Assembly (NCBI GenBank): GCA_013339685.2
Contig: CM023485.1
Location: 53,256,692-53,320,691 of the forward strand
DNA: 64,000 nt
Reading direction: 5' to 3'
From: Hyalomma asiaticum
Lineage: Eukaryota > Arthropoda > Arachnida > Ixodida > Ixodidae
In this document: positions 11,890 through 23,514 of the stretch, one piece after another
How the letters are laid out: each line of letters opens with the position of its first letter
Numbering within the stretch: position 1 is the first letter of the stretch
Position numbers and translations under genes: made by a program
Notes under the pieces: model-generated
The model's database searches: none
What the model was told of the DNA's origin: nothing
What the model saw: the letters and a program-made list of their open reading frames with translations, nothing else

Positions 11890-14587
11890 GCAATGCCCTC
11901 GCCACATGCTGGCTTGATGCCGCTGTAATGGACAAAGTTCTCGACGGCGCAAAGTTCACACTGCTTAGCGCGGTCGCGCGGTGTGAAGCGCGTGCCAGAA
12001 GAAATTAAAAAAACAAGATAACCTAGCTCGCAGTCCTGCTGTGCCGTTATCTCTGCCGCTCGACCAGTCACATGGTACATTAGAGCCGTTCCACGATCGC
12101 TCGTGTTCTACCTTTACGTACGCTATTTTCCCCCGTGTCGTAAGGTGAACGCTTTCTCCTCTGCTCAATTTGCACAGCGTGGCACACACGCTATACTGAG
12201 CGTACAGCAGTAACATGGAACGTAAATAACCTTTCACGGCATGCCCACGGGCGCAGTTTCTCATCACTACATACCACTCTTGTGCGAGCAGTATGTCGTA
12301 GTCATTCGTTCGCTTCGTGCGAGTCTGGTGACACCTAAGCACACCTGCTTACTTCATAATCCCACGTGCACTACAATTCAGATTGGCCGTGAAGCTGCTG
12401 GTCTTCCTTCATATATTATATCATGCATCGCTTCGCCCTTCTGGCGAAACCGACTTTTCTGTCCTCATCCTCACTGCTTAATAATAGCTCCTGACTATTG
12501 CGATTCAAGATGCAACAAACGGCCAGCGTAAATACACGTAGTTGAAGATACGCCGAGAAAATCACTAAGTTACTAAGTAAGCACATCGCAAAGGAGATAA
12601 GAGACTGAAAGATAGGGGGAACACACATGCAGCCAGACGATATTGTCGAACGAGTGTTCGACTTTGGTCTAAATGTTGCTGATGACAGAAAAATATTCTG
12701 TTGCACAATTTAGCTTTTGGTGTTCTGCTCAACGCATTCGTTAAGGCGATCTTCGCGAACATTAAACATTACTAAAACATAGAAAAGCGAATCTAGAAGC
12801 AGACCACCTCATTCGAATCAGCAAGTTACTGTAACTTGATTAGATGTCTTGTCGAGGTGTGGCTTCAACAAAATAAGCAAGCTTTATGCGAAGCAGAAAA
12901 AAAAAAAAGAGGAGTGCACCTAAGCTTTCGTTTTCCTGTTTAAGTTCGCTTTTGGAAACAATAAATCTGATAGTGCTGTCTGTGTAACTGTATGTGTCTG
13001 CGCAAGTGCAAAGGGCTACACGTAAGGGCAGCGCAGTGCGCAGTAATTGCAAATATGACAGCGTTATTTTTCTTGTTCTTTTACAGCCGGAAGAATAAAA
13101 AGAAAGCAACATTAGCGCGTGCGCTTTTCGAAATTTCGTAAAATTTCATTACAATTAACTGATATGTATATTCAGAGGAAATACCATGCTTACAGCCACA
13201 ACTTTTAGTTATCACCATATAATCAGAACAGCTCCAGATGCACTGTTTATTGAACAATATAACGTGAAAGGTGCGAGTAGAGCATTGCCAACTTGATATG
13301 CTGACCGTCGTTTTTACCATGCTGCATGTCTCTCTATGTTTTGTGCCAGCTAAACGCGGCGCAAAAGTGAACAACGCCGGTATTTACCTCTTGTGTGTCG
13401 TCCTGCCCGTGCTCCTCCTCCTCTTCCATTTTTCACATCCGGTTTGGTCCCGCCTCGTGCGGAAGTTCAGGCAAGAGCAAATCGATGGCAGGAACACGGC
13501 GCCCCAGTTCAGGCGTCCCCGAAGCGCGCCGACGTGGTACCGAGAAACATGGTCGTCCGCCGAGTCCAGCCCAACGCCACGAAATTTCTTGGTCCAAGCA
13601 CGACTCGACGCGCCACAGCCCGACCCCCCTTCCTCCACCCTAACACAAGATGCAGGCGAACTAAAAACAGTGCATTCGTGACGAACGGACACTATTAAGA
13701 CTGGTTACATGCCGCGACTCGCGAAAGAAATCTCGGCCGCTGTAGTCACACCCACGTTTTCTCGGAGCCGATGTCGTCTTCTCGGAGAATCGCATCGTCG
13801 TTGACCGAAATCCGCGGTGATCCCGCGTGGCGGGATCCATCGACCCCCTCCGGCACTTCAGGTCCACCTGACCATCAGAACGCGACAAGTTTCGTGTGGG
13901 CGAGACGCACGCGCAACTTCGCACGGCTACACCGCGCTGCCTCGGAGATTGTGCGCGGGACTGTTGCGCGAGCAGGCCGTGGCGTCACTCTGCGAATGAC
14001 GCTCCACCCCTCGCCCTTACGAGCGCCGTCCCGTTCTGGGATGGGCGCCCCGGGCGTGCGCAATAGAGCCCGCGGCGTGGCGCCGGCAGCGTGGTCGCCC
14101 TCTCGGGCTCTCCTGAGAGCAGGAGGAGCAGCGTCGGCCGAGATAGAACGTAGTGGATGGATGCTTGTCCCTTTGACGCCTACTGGCACGGCGGTAGCTC
14201 TCATTTCGCTTCGGAGATAGAAGTACGAGCACAGCGCGCGCTCACAGGGATGTATCGCGACCTGCTTGACGGCACGTCGGTGCGTCGGAGATAAGGACCC
14301 ACTTAAATTTGTCAAAAGCCATCACGCTGTTCACCGATAAGAAACCTACGTATCTAAGTGTGAAAGATAACTGTACGTCACGGTGGCGTAAATTCAAATG
14401 GTTTGAAGGAAGAGAAGCAATATGACAGCATGGGATCATGAGGTGTCTGCTAGAAGGTGACTTCCTAACGTTCGGATATTAGCGACTAGTTCAAAACTGC
14501 ATGTATTATGTATAAGCCTGTCCAGCCGGAAATTAAACGCCGCATGTACCAGCTTCCTGTTTCTATGGAGCGTTCAAAATAAAGCCG
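11890..14587. other. Gene-free stretch with a CpG-rich block at 13.4-14.3 kb
   Basis: From 13390 to 14280 the DNA is CpG-rich and open in several frames at once, which argues against reading any one as a gene. A hydrophobic run (YLLCVVLPVLLLLFHF) in the frame starting at 13271 is the only protein-like hint. A promoter or unannotated first exon is possible but not shown. Confidence 0.4.
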
Positions 14588-14601
14588 TAATACCAAATTC
14601 A

Positions 14602-14847
14602 TGATATGATTGATTTGTGGGGTTTTGCCTCCCTAAATAAGCTATGATTATGAGAGACGCCGTAGTGGAGGGCTTCAAAAATTTTCACCATCTGGGGTTC
14701 TTATACGCGCACTGACATCGCAGTGTACACGGGCCTCAACATTTCGCCTCCATCGAAATGCAGCCGCCGCGGCCGGGATTCGATCTCGCGACCCTCGGAT
14801 TAGCAGCCGTGTACCACATAGCCACTATAGGCCACCATGGCGGGGCA
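14602..14847 (-). mobile_element. tRNA-derived SINE with 14-bp target duplication
   Basis: Read on the minus strand it has a tRNA-like head with a B-box-like GATCGAATCCC, the body GCATTTCGATGGAGGCGAAA, the CCCTCCACTACGGCGTCTCT block, and a tail near ACCCCACAAATC. TAATACCAAATTCA flanks it on both sides (14588-14601 and 14848-14861). The sequence type matches the common ixodid tRNA-SINE group (Ruka-like, from memory). Confidence 0.88.
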
Positions 14848-14861
14848 TAATACCAAATTCA

Positions 14862-17040
14862 CGAAACCTGTAACGCCGAGTCAAACGCTGCTTTCAAGGA
14901 GCTGCGTTACTTTCCGAGACGTTCTTTGTCAACGCAAAAATGTATTCAGTGTTCTGGCAAATTTCTCGAGGGTCAATTAAAAATGCACATCGCTTCAGAG
15001 AGCGCACTGTGTATCGTGTCCACCCTTCTCCACTGCTATATTGTGAATGAACTGCTGTGCAAAGCTATAAACAGCTAATCTTCCCCACCCCCTTCCCCTC
15101 GTGCAGGATAGCATACCAGTTATCCTACACTCGTTAACCTCCCTGCCTTCGCCTCTCTACTATTTGCTTCCTTCCTTCATATTCCTCGGTTGAACGCAGC
15201 ACGGCTACTCCACAAGCACTGTCGTGCATGATACACCACCTCCCAAACGCCGACCGCTCGCAAACTCGCGCCAAGAGCGAATGGCAGCGAAAGCATCAGC
15301 GACACGAAGGAGAGTGGGATGGCTGGAGAGAAATAGAGGGAGCGCACGACGAAGAGACGACACTCTCTATGTCTTCCGCCGTGCAGATATATTTTCTTTT
15401 CAGACGCCGACGTCGGAGGCAGCCGCACGTCTCGCGGGGCGCTCGACGACGCGACGTTGGTCGCGGTCGTTCTCCTCTGCTCCCACGGCGATGGAGAGAC
15501 TGGCGTCGTGCGGACCCCGATCACTGGCGGGGAGGATGGAAGGGCCGCCGTTCAATCCATTAGGGCCGCCTAGGCGACGCCAGTCCGGCAGTCGCGCCGC
15601 GCTCGGATCCGGTTACCTCACAGCCCTGCGCAGACACTATATACTGAACCCCGAGGGAGAGTGTAGAGGCACTTTCTGGCTGTCCATTCCGCTGATGTCC
15701 GCAAATTTTACGAACTGGACGAGCCGAGAACGTCTATGTCTCTGCGTGCGATGTGCGCGTTTGTTTTATGGAGCTCTTGTTTGCGGCTTCAGCAGTAGGC
15801 AGCTCTTGCAGGAGACCCCTGCTGAAGAAGCAGGTTTGCGGGTTTCTTTTTCTGTGTCGCCGAGTCGCTAGAGCTAGCTGTGCACTCGTGATCGTTTATT
15901 CCACAGTAGAATAGCGCCCCCCCCCCCCTTTTTTTTTTTTTTGGTCTTAGATTGGGATCGTGAATGTAGCCACGTGACAAGGACGAACTCGCCCAGCTGT
16001 TCTGAGTGTTTTAGCGGCTATTTTGTACGACGTGTTTCGCTATTCAATTTGGATTAGTGGCATGGCATCGGAACACGTGTAACGCCCAGGGGCAGTCGGT
16101 GCTTCCCGCATGAATATAAGGCACTACGCTTTCAACTCCCACCGGTACCTAGTGAACATTTCCGAGCGACATTTTTATGCTGTATGTTAAGATGGTCAAT
16201 TAGGACCTGTGGCTCAACCTGCCAAGGGAGGTGGGCCATGAATTACGTGGCGGTAGAAGGGGGAAGAGAGAAGAAACCTAGAAAAAAGAAATTTTGTTTC
16301 CATTGCAGAATGGGGCAATAAGGTAGTGAAATTTAATAATGTTATTTATTTTCTGGTCGACTCTAATGCAAAAAAAAAAAAGCAGCATCAAAATTTCCTT
16401 AAAACAAACAGACCCAAACTTACCTTGGAGTTCTTAGCTATCGCTTAAGGGCGCGTGAAGACGAAAGCAAAGATCTTTAGTAGCCGAGTTTGGGACCTAG
16501 AGGCTCGAACCCAGAACCTTTGATAGTCGAACATTACGTCAATGTAATTTTGCGTTCGCTGTAAACGTCAACATTCAATCACATGTAGCTCATGCCAGCA
16601 TTGGATATGTGGGTATGAAAGACACGTGGTTCTTGAACGTGTTTTCTGCTTTGTCATCGCCACTACTATACTTAGTTTAAAGACAATCATGATCCTTTTC
16701 GATATGTACATTTCTCATGACTTTACCTATCGACTCATAACATTACGCTGTTGTTAGTTACGTTCATCGGTTATCAACATTTTGTATTAGTTTTCCCGAT
16801 TTCTGGAACCGCTTTATCATGCTCATCTCAACATGAGACGTATGAGGCCCTCGCCTTATTAAGAATATGAAAGTCTCTTTCATGCGTTTATAAGATTCAG
16901 CACACACGTACTTGCAGTAGCAACGCATTGTCGACGGCTCAAGGGTGAGGAACGCGGTTACGGCTACGCCCAGCCCAAATTCGCGAAGCGGTTTTCCCAG
17001 GAGTTGTTTCCTTCGACTTAGAAACTAAGATATGATGGGA
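14862..17040. other. Gene-free stretch
   Basis: It includes a GC-rich block 15220-15880 open in more than one frame, a poly-C/poly-T run at about 15917-15943, and nothing recognisable from 16000 to 17000 except the possible tRNA-like fragment. Confidence 0.5.
16474..16535 (-). mobile_element. Possible tRNA-derived fragment
   Basis: The minus strand reads AAAGGTTCTGGGTTCGAGCC, a good B box. The rest of a tRNA is not recognisable. Confidence 0.3.
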
Positions 17041-17484
17041 AGAAGTGTACGATTGTTTTCTCGCTTATTGCAATAACAACATTAAGGGGAAGGAGCGGAA
17101 CCAAGCCTGCGCGAATGAAATCGTTGGCATCATCTTGTGCTTTCAAAACTGCAAGCGGTCTTTCCCTAAAACATTTCAATACTGCAACAAAGCCAACTTC
17201 TTATCGCCGCTTGAAATGCCTGGTTGCGGTGCCCGGGATTCGGAAAATCAGAGCGTACACTTCCCTGACCCACATCGAGCTCAATACAATAAAAACAGTT
17301 TTCATTGCATAGCCTCCCGCAGAAAGTTAAAAGAAAAAAAAAAACCAGGAAGCCCCATAACAAGAAATCTACATATTTCATGTGTTTTGTTGTGATTGGT
17401 ATCCGCAGTCAATGTCATGTCGCCGTCTGACACTGCGCTGGAGCCGCTGCGCTTCTGACTGGCGTTTGCCAGTGTGGTATAGCC

Positions 17485-17829
17485 ATGGAGAAGGAGAGCG
17501 CAAATGCTGCTCAACAGCGCAGAAGAGCGGAGAAGCTTGGCTCATCGGATCCCGAAGTAGTTGCCTGGCAATTAGCGGTTGGGCGTAGGAGGAATGAACA
17601 GAAGAAGGCTAAACGTGCTGAGGAGACACTGGAGCAAAGGGACGAACGTCTAGCAAAGCGGCGTCGCCAGAAGGCTGAGCGACGTGCCCGACCACCCCTG
17701 CAGCAACAACAAAACGCCGTCGATGACGTCAAGGCTCGCCGATCGACTGAATATACTGTGAAACTCAGCGAAAGCGCCAGTGCGACTCGGACCTTCCAGA
17801 CGGACTTCGTAAACAATCCGTTTGGATAA
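17485..17829 (+). CDS. Basic, coiled-coil-like 114-residue ORF, probably transposon-derived
   Basis: From ATG it reads MEKESANAAQQRRRAEK with a long Arg/Lys/Glu/Gln-rich helix-like region (about residues 5-70), a Q run, then RTFQTDFVNNPFG and a TAA. The ending resembles the stretch that, in some tick Helitron-like proteins, precedes a CxVCDRLWF motif. That is memory-based and would make this a truncated N-terminal piece. No downstream continuation in frame is seen. It could also be a repeat-family gene of unknown role. Confidence 0.4.
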   Translation: MEKESANAAQQRRRAEKLGSSDPEVVAWQLAVGRRRNEQKKAKRAEETLEQRDERLAKRRRQKAERRARPPLQQQQNAVDDVKARRSTEYTVKLSESASATRTFQTDFVNNPFG

Positions 17830-18004
17830 TCGTATACCGCGTGTGTGTCATTGGAGCAGCAGTAAGCATGACAATCAAGCTAATCCTAGACAATCTAAAC
17901 AACCAGAAAGCTAAGAATAATCAGCTGAATCTTTGCTAACGCTACGTATATCCTGGCATAGCCGAGCTAAGCCATTGCAACATTTTTTAAACACGATATT
18001 AAAG

Positions 18005-18465
18005 AAGAGTCTTTCTTGGGACACTTCAACGCAGAAATTTTGGTCTGTCTTTCTGTTTGTCTGTCTGTCACACGATTCAGCCACCCGGCCAAAGTTTGAG
18101 CATTTGCCTAACGCCCAGCCATCTTGAACTGGTAGCTGCGTTTATACTTGTGAACACTGTCGATCAAAAAGCAAATATTACGCATATCTGAGGCGCAACA
18201 TTAATACGTAAGTATTAGGTGGTGTGTTCCTTTACTAGAAAATGCATAGATACGTAATTCTAAAGGTCCTAGTGTTTCTTAGGCTGCGCTAAAAATGCAA
18301 ACGCTATGCACGGAAAAGGCCTGTGCCGACGATTAGGTGCTGCCACCTGGCAGTTGGCCAGGGATTCTGCACCGGTTCATGTTTCCCGACGGCGCTGGCA
18401 GATGTCTATATCTCACGCAGCGTAGTACGGCCGGCAGAAGACTATCGTCTTTCGACGACATTTTT
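18005..18465 (-). repeat. Dispersed repeat R1, copy 2, interrupted by the LINE
   Basis: This is the inverse orientation of the copies at 11165 and 23515. It breaks at GACGACATTT where the LINE tail begins. The missing piece (GCAGCGAAGTACGCGGATAC) is found beyond the LINE at 22846-22872. Confidence 0.8.
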
Positions 18466-18692
18466 TTTTATTGCACGAAAATGGTAGTTACAATTGGGGA
18501 TTATACAGATACAGAGGGAGGTCCCAAAGTCAACAGACTGTATACAGGGAACCTCCCATAAGGAATGAGTAACAAAAGTATATACAACGCAGCTAAATAT
18601 GAACACAAACTAAACACTGTAACAAAAGAAGCATAACGCTAACAAGGTTTGATTATAAAGAAAAGGGCTAAAAAGTGGTGATGATGAAATGA

Positions 18693-21566
18693 TTATGCTG
18701 AGCGCAAGTAAGATCGCAGGTTGAACTTGAATGTGTGGAAATTAGAGAGAGTCTTAATACGGCATGGTAATGAGTTCCAGAATTGTGTGGCTGAGAAGTT
18801 AGTAGTGAACTTACCATAATTAGTTCTGGGTTTCGGTAATAAATAGCTATTGCTGGAAGCGAAACGGGTAGACAAAGAGTGAGAATACTGGCTTTTGGTG
18901 ATTATGGGGAACGGAAGCTTTCCGTTGATGGATTTATGTATCAGAATTGCGAGTGAGTATTTGTGAAGTTTTCCCACCGACAGAATGCCGTTAGAGATGA
19001 GTAATGGAGATGCTTCTGATGTGTAGCTGCTGTGTGTCATGATACGAATAGCTTGATTTTGAGTGTGTTGCAATGGCGATAAATGGACCGGATACGTGTT
19101 TCCCCATGATGATATGCAATAATTAATATGCGTATGAATGAAAGCGTAGTAAAGAGAGATTAGTGTTTCTATATTGAAAAAATTGCGAACTTTAATATTC
19201 TAATGCCATAAGCTGCCTTTTTTTGTTAGCGATAAAACATGCTCATCAAATTTAAGGTGTTTATCTAATGTGACACCAAGAAACATGACATTATCAGTAG
19301 GATAGAGTGTGTTTGAAGCAAAGGTTAATGATGGAGATCCTAAAGAATGGTTTTGCTTAGAGGAGAAAATGACGAACTTGGATTTCGTAGCATTAATGTG
19401 TAGTTTATTTTGTTGGCACCAATTAACTATGTTATGCGCGTCGTGGTTGAGTTTACACAATAATGAATCAATGTTATTATCTGAGCAGAAGATAGTAGTG
19501 TCGTCCGCGTACAGAATACAGTCAGATGATTTTAGGCATTGTGAAAGGTCATTAATATATATTAAAAATAAGAGAGGACCTAATGTTGATCCCTGCGGTA
19601 CCCCAATGTTACTTGTTTTAGGGTGCGAGTAAGTGCTAGATATTGATACAACATATTCTCTGTCTTCCAAATAGTTTCGTAGTAATTTGAGTGCCGGGCC
19701 AGTTATACCAATGGACTCTAATTTAGCGAAAAGTATGTTGTGAACAAGTGAATCGAATGCTTTAGATAGATCAATAAATAGTGCCCCAACCAAGTTTCCT
19801 GAATCAATTGCCTGCCGGATCCTATATGTCAAATATATTAATGCTAAATCAGTTGAGTAGCCCTCCCTAAATCCGAATTGATTTGTTGATAGGATATGAA
19901 ATTTGGATAAATAGGAAGTCAAGCGTATTACGATTAGTTTTTCGACAACTTTACTAAAGAATGAAAGTACAGCTATAGGACGATAGTTAGATGTGTGACG
20001 CTTATCCACCTTCTTGAAAACAGGGATTATTTTGGCCTTCTTTAAAGAACTTGGAAAAATTCCCGTGGTAAAAATAAGGTTGACTATGTGACAAAATGTT
20101 TCTGATATTGAACCTGCTATCGTTTTTATGACAGATGGGCAGAAATTATCAAGACCAGGCCCCGTATTTTTTAAACTAGACATGAGAGTGGCTATTTCTT
20201 CAGGTGTAGCAGGGTAAAGGAAAAAGCTATGAGGCATACGGGGGTAAAATGTGGTCAGTGGATCATCGTGCCCTTGGTTGTCAGTACAAAAGAAGTTAAT
20301 AAAACAGTTTGCAATATCTAAGGAATTATCGAGAAGAAGATCTCCCGACTTTATCATTGCTATTTCGGCATTCTGATTGGATCTACCCAATACAGAGTTC
20401 AATATTTTCCATTGTTTTTTTACATCATTACCAGCACACTTGATTTCGTTTTCGTAGTACTGTTTTTTAGCCTGTTTGAGCAGTTTTCCTAATAGATTAG
20501 AATACTTTTTATACCTATCATGAAGTGTGATATTAAAGGGCTGTTTTTTTGTTTTTCTGTATAGGTTATCTTTTTTCTGCAAACATTTTAGCAAACTGCT
20601 AGATAGCCACGGGTTACGAGGAGCTGAGAACGTATTTTTGTAATTATTTTTTACGGTCGAATCTGCAAGGGCATTAGAAATTATCTTTGAAAATTTATTG
20701 TAGGCAGTTTCAGGGTTATCGCATGTGATGACTGAGTTCCAGTCTGTAGCGGATATTAACTCAATGAACTTTGTTGAATTAAACTTCATTCTGGTAAAGG
20801 CTGTGGCAGTAGCGCCAGGAGTATAACTTAAACGCACAAATATTGGATAGTGATCAGTAACAGAAGCCTGGACAACGCCACAGTCGGGGTTAGTAAGAAG
20901 ATTCGATAGTGCATGGTCAATAAGTGTACCTTGTTTATTTGCGGGACACCGAGTTGGAAGTGTAATTAGGTTTTCATACCCAAAGCCATTTAGGCAGTTA
21001 ATGTAATCATTAAACAGTGTGCTGGATTTATCTAGAAGGTTAATATTAATATCGCCCATGATAATGACATTTTTATGCTCGAATGATAATTTATGCAGCA
21101 AATCACCAAGGGCTGAGCAGTATGTACTGCCACATGATGAAGGTGAACGATAAATGCAACCAACTATCAGGTTTTTTTTATCCTGTGAAAAGAATGAATC
21201 ATCAAATTCAACCCAAACAGATTCGCAGTTCGCCATGTTGAGTGTCAAGTCAAGTCGTCTGTGAAAACGCAATTCCGAGGATACGAAAATAGCTGCACCA
21301 CCATGATTACTGTTATCGCGGTGGCAGTATTCAGCAGAGTATGAAGGGAAGGTATACAGGTGATTGTGAGATGCACAGAGCCATGTTTCACTAATGCAAA
21401 TAACAGAAAACTTATGACTGGTCGATGATAAGAAGGTTGTGATACCATCCATGTTTTTTGGCAAACTGCGTGCATTGAAATGGATTAGTGAGCGGCAGGG
21501 CAAGGAAAAATAGGTTTCAAGTTCGTGAGGTAAAATGTACGAAGCCATTTCACACAACTGAAACAT
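18693..21566 (-). pseudogene. LINE ORF2: endonuclease plus reverse transcriptase, one frameshift
   Basis: From ATG at 21566 the frame runs 788 codons to a stop at 19200. It has an N-terminal AP-endonuclease domain (HFNARSL, ISETWL, IMGDININL, SVTDHYP) and a reverse transcriptase (NYRPIAVLSFFSKVVEKL, FIDLSKAFDS, GVPQGSTLGPLLF at about residue 655, YADD at 686-689). A single frame change at a 7-base homopolymer near 19217-19223 moves reading into a second frame. That frame stays open to 18693 with the usual C-terminal region (SLYYAFIHTHINYCISSWG, FWNSLPCRIKTLSNF). The frameshift is either a real inactivating change or a homopolymer sequencing error. It belongs to the CR1/L2/Rex-type group; the exact clade is not determined. 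Confidence 0.92.
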
Positions 21567-21592
21567 TGACTATTGGACTGTTTATGCAACGC

Positions 21593-22397
21593 TTATGCAA
21601 TATTGCATAAGTCAGAATCAGAGGCAATGCGAAATACCCGACTGTCGGGAGATTTCCGCACCTTGATCTGGCAATTTTCTGTCCAGATGAACTGCCAGCC
21701 TTTCTCTTTTTTTAAGGCTAGCGCCCTAGAGAACAAACGCTTATTGTCTGGAGATAAGTGCTCATTCACAAATATTGCCTGTGTGTTCTCTCCTGAATAC
21801 CCTATATGCTTCGGGTGTTCAGCCGGGCCCTTCTCGCTTTCTTCAGGAACTCTGTCTTTTTTTCACGAGAGCAAAACCGCACAATAATGTTCTTTTGACC
21901 AGACTTTGCAGGTACACGATGCACTGTGTCGACATCGCTGGCTGAGACCTTACAGTTGATTTTGTCGCCGATGGCAGTCAGGATTGCGGAACAATCCTCC
22001 CCTTGTGTAGAGTGCACCCCTTTTATTTCCAAGTTATTTACTCAAGGTCGGCGACTTTTCTTTGAAGGGCCTCATTTTCAGCTTTCAGAGCGCGGTTTGC
22101 GGCCGACAGCTCGCGCTGCTGAGAGCGAGTTGACTCGACTACCTCGTTTAGGAGCTTTAGACTGTCATCCATGCGACCAACTTCAGTTCTCAATCCACCG
22201 ACGTCTAAGCCTGTGTTCGCTTTAGACTGTCATCCATGCGACCAACTTCAGTTCTCAATCCACCGACGTCTAAGCCTGTGTTCCTGAAGCTTCGTTTGTA
22301 TACTAACTACAAGTCGGTCAACTAGTTCGTTCAATCGGTGCTTGAATAAAGCTTCTAGCTCGTCCATTCGCTTACAGAGTTCGGCATTCGTCGGCAT
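21593..22397 (-). pseudogene. LINE ORF1 remnant (coiled coil plus FP-type C-terminal domain), multiply broken
   Basis: The start is MPTNAELCKRMDEL at 22397. A heptad-like, charged region follows (SLKLLNEVVEST, LKAENEALQRKVADLE). Next come NNLEIKG, VSASDVDTVHRVPAKSG, IIVRFCSREKKTEFLKKAR and RLFSRALALKKEKGWQFIW, typical of the FP-like ORF1 of arthropod CR1-group LINEs. It ends at 21593, 26 nt before the ORF2 start. It is disrupted by a 65-bp tandem duplication (22154-22283), a small deletion between VADLE and NNLEIKG, and a frameshift near 21805. ORF1 is therefore dead even if ORF2 is nearly intact. Confidence 0.8.
22154..22283. repeat. 65-bp tandem duplication within LINE ORF1
   Basis: Two adjacent copies of a unit starting GCTTTAGACTGTCATCCATG (22154-22218 and 22219-22283) appear identical. 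The length is not a multiple of three, so the frame is broken. Confidence 0.92.
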
Positions 22398-22546
22398 TGT
22401 GAAAATGGCTAAATTCGTGAGTACAAGGTGAGCATACAAACAGTAACAAAAAAAAAAAAACAACACCAACAGTAGCACCAACAGTAGCAGCAGCAGTAGG
22501 TCGATTGACTAATTCTAGGAAAGTGTCAAGAATAAAAGCAACCAAC

Positions 22547-22845
22547 CTGTGAAAGCAAGGAAGTTCGCTTAGGTGCGTGCTTGCGAATGCAACTGCTGCT
22601 GCTACGACAGTGATGCTCTCGCTGGGAGGGCTTTTATGTCAGGGAATCGGGCCGCCTGGTGGCAGCTTGAGGGTGGCTTCAGCGCAATATGCGCCAAGGC
22701 CAGAAGAGTAGTCCTTTCCGCGCAGGCACGTGTACGATGCACAGATGAGAACCCAGGCAGTCGCCGCAGCTATCTAGAGGACAGCCGGTGCAGGGAGCCT
22801 GTGAAACCAAGGAAGTTCGCTTAGGTGCGTGCTTGCGAATGCAAC
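22547..22845 (-). repeat. Tandem 5' monomers of the LINE
   Basis: A 48-bp stretch starting CCTGTGAAAGCAAGGAAG occurs at 22547-22594 and again, with one or two changes, at 22798-22845. The spacing is 251 bp, consistent with two tandem 5'-UTR monomers. Such monomers often carry the internal promoter in LINEs. Confidence 0.6.
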
Positions 22846-22873
22846 GCAGCGAAGTACGCGGATACGCAGCCAA

Positions 22874-23065
22874 TTTTTTTTTTCTTCGAAACATATACTA
22901 TAGCTGACGTCGAAGAAAAATGACCCTGTCCTCTATAGCGAGGCGCACGGCGATAGCCGCAAATTTATGCTCGGGAAAACAAACTCCCGGCGCCTGTGCA
23001 AGCACGTCGTTTCCTTTACGATCCAGCCACCAAAAAACGGAGCCATGTGCAGGCCGTTCCACCTT
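22874..23065 (+). repeat. Dispersed repeat R2, copy 2
   Basis: This is the second copy of the repeat at 6725-6965, next to the R1 piece right of the LINE. A pyrimidine-rich stretch follows to about 23270. Confidence 0.65.
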
Positions 23066-23514
23066 CCGAGCGCAGACTGAATTCTTTCTGCATGTTTCTT
23101 CATCTTCTTCTTCCTTTGACCTATCCGTCTTTCTTCATCTCTTTCTACACATACCTATTCTCTCTACGTCATCTTGTCTTTCTTTATGTACTGCGCACTG
23201 TCTCTTTCTTTCATTCTTACCCTTGCATCGAACCTCCTCGCCCTCGCATTTCGTTCCCACCATTTGTGATATGCTAATAACTGCTCGGCACACACCTACT
23301 TTCTGTGGCGCATCGAACCGCGCTACACAACGCTATTCTATTTGCAGAGCACGTGTACACGGGACCGACAAGGACGGTGTCTGGTAAGGAACTGAATCTT
23401 TATTCTGAACCCTGATGCGGGCCAGAGAGGGGGCGCCGCGGAGCGACACGACAAAGAGAGAGAGAAGTAAACTTTATTGGCGCAAGCCGGCTGTTGCAGA
23501 GAGAGAAAGAGAAA

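Larger units (their letters stand above)
18466..22845 (-). mobile_element. Nearly full-length CR1/L2-like LINE
   Basis: On the minus strand it runs from a repeated 5' region (22547-22845) through a broken ORF1, an endonuclease/reverse-transcriptase ORF2 and a 3' UTR to an A-rich tail (18466-18477). It interrupts an older repeat: flanking halves of that repeat lie at about 18005-18465 and 22846-22872. No long target-site duplication is visible. The 3' UTR holds complementary GGGAGGTTCCC and GGGACCTCCC stretches. Confidence 0.9.

Noticed and set aside
13271..13681. 136-codon frame with a membrane-like segment
   Set aside because: All three plus-strand frames are open here because the DNA is GC-rich, and there is no homology I recognise.
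13771..14315. Overlapping 140-150 codon frames on both strands
   Set aside because: Both strands are open at once, as expected of CpG-rich DNA. Composition explains it better than a gene.
15224..15871. 215-codon plus-strand frame
   Set aside because: It is arginine-rich, low-complexity translation in a GC-rich block with a second open frame; no domain is visible.
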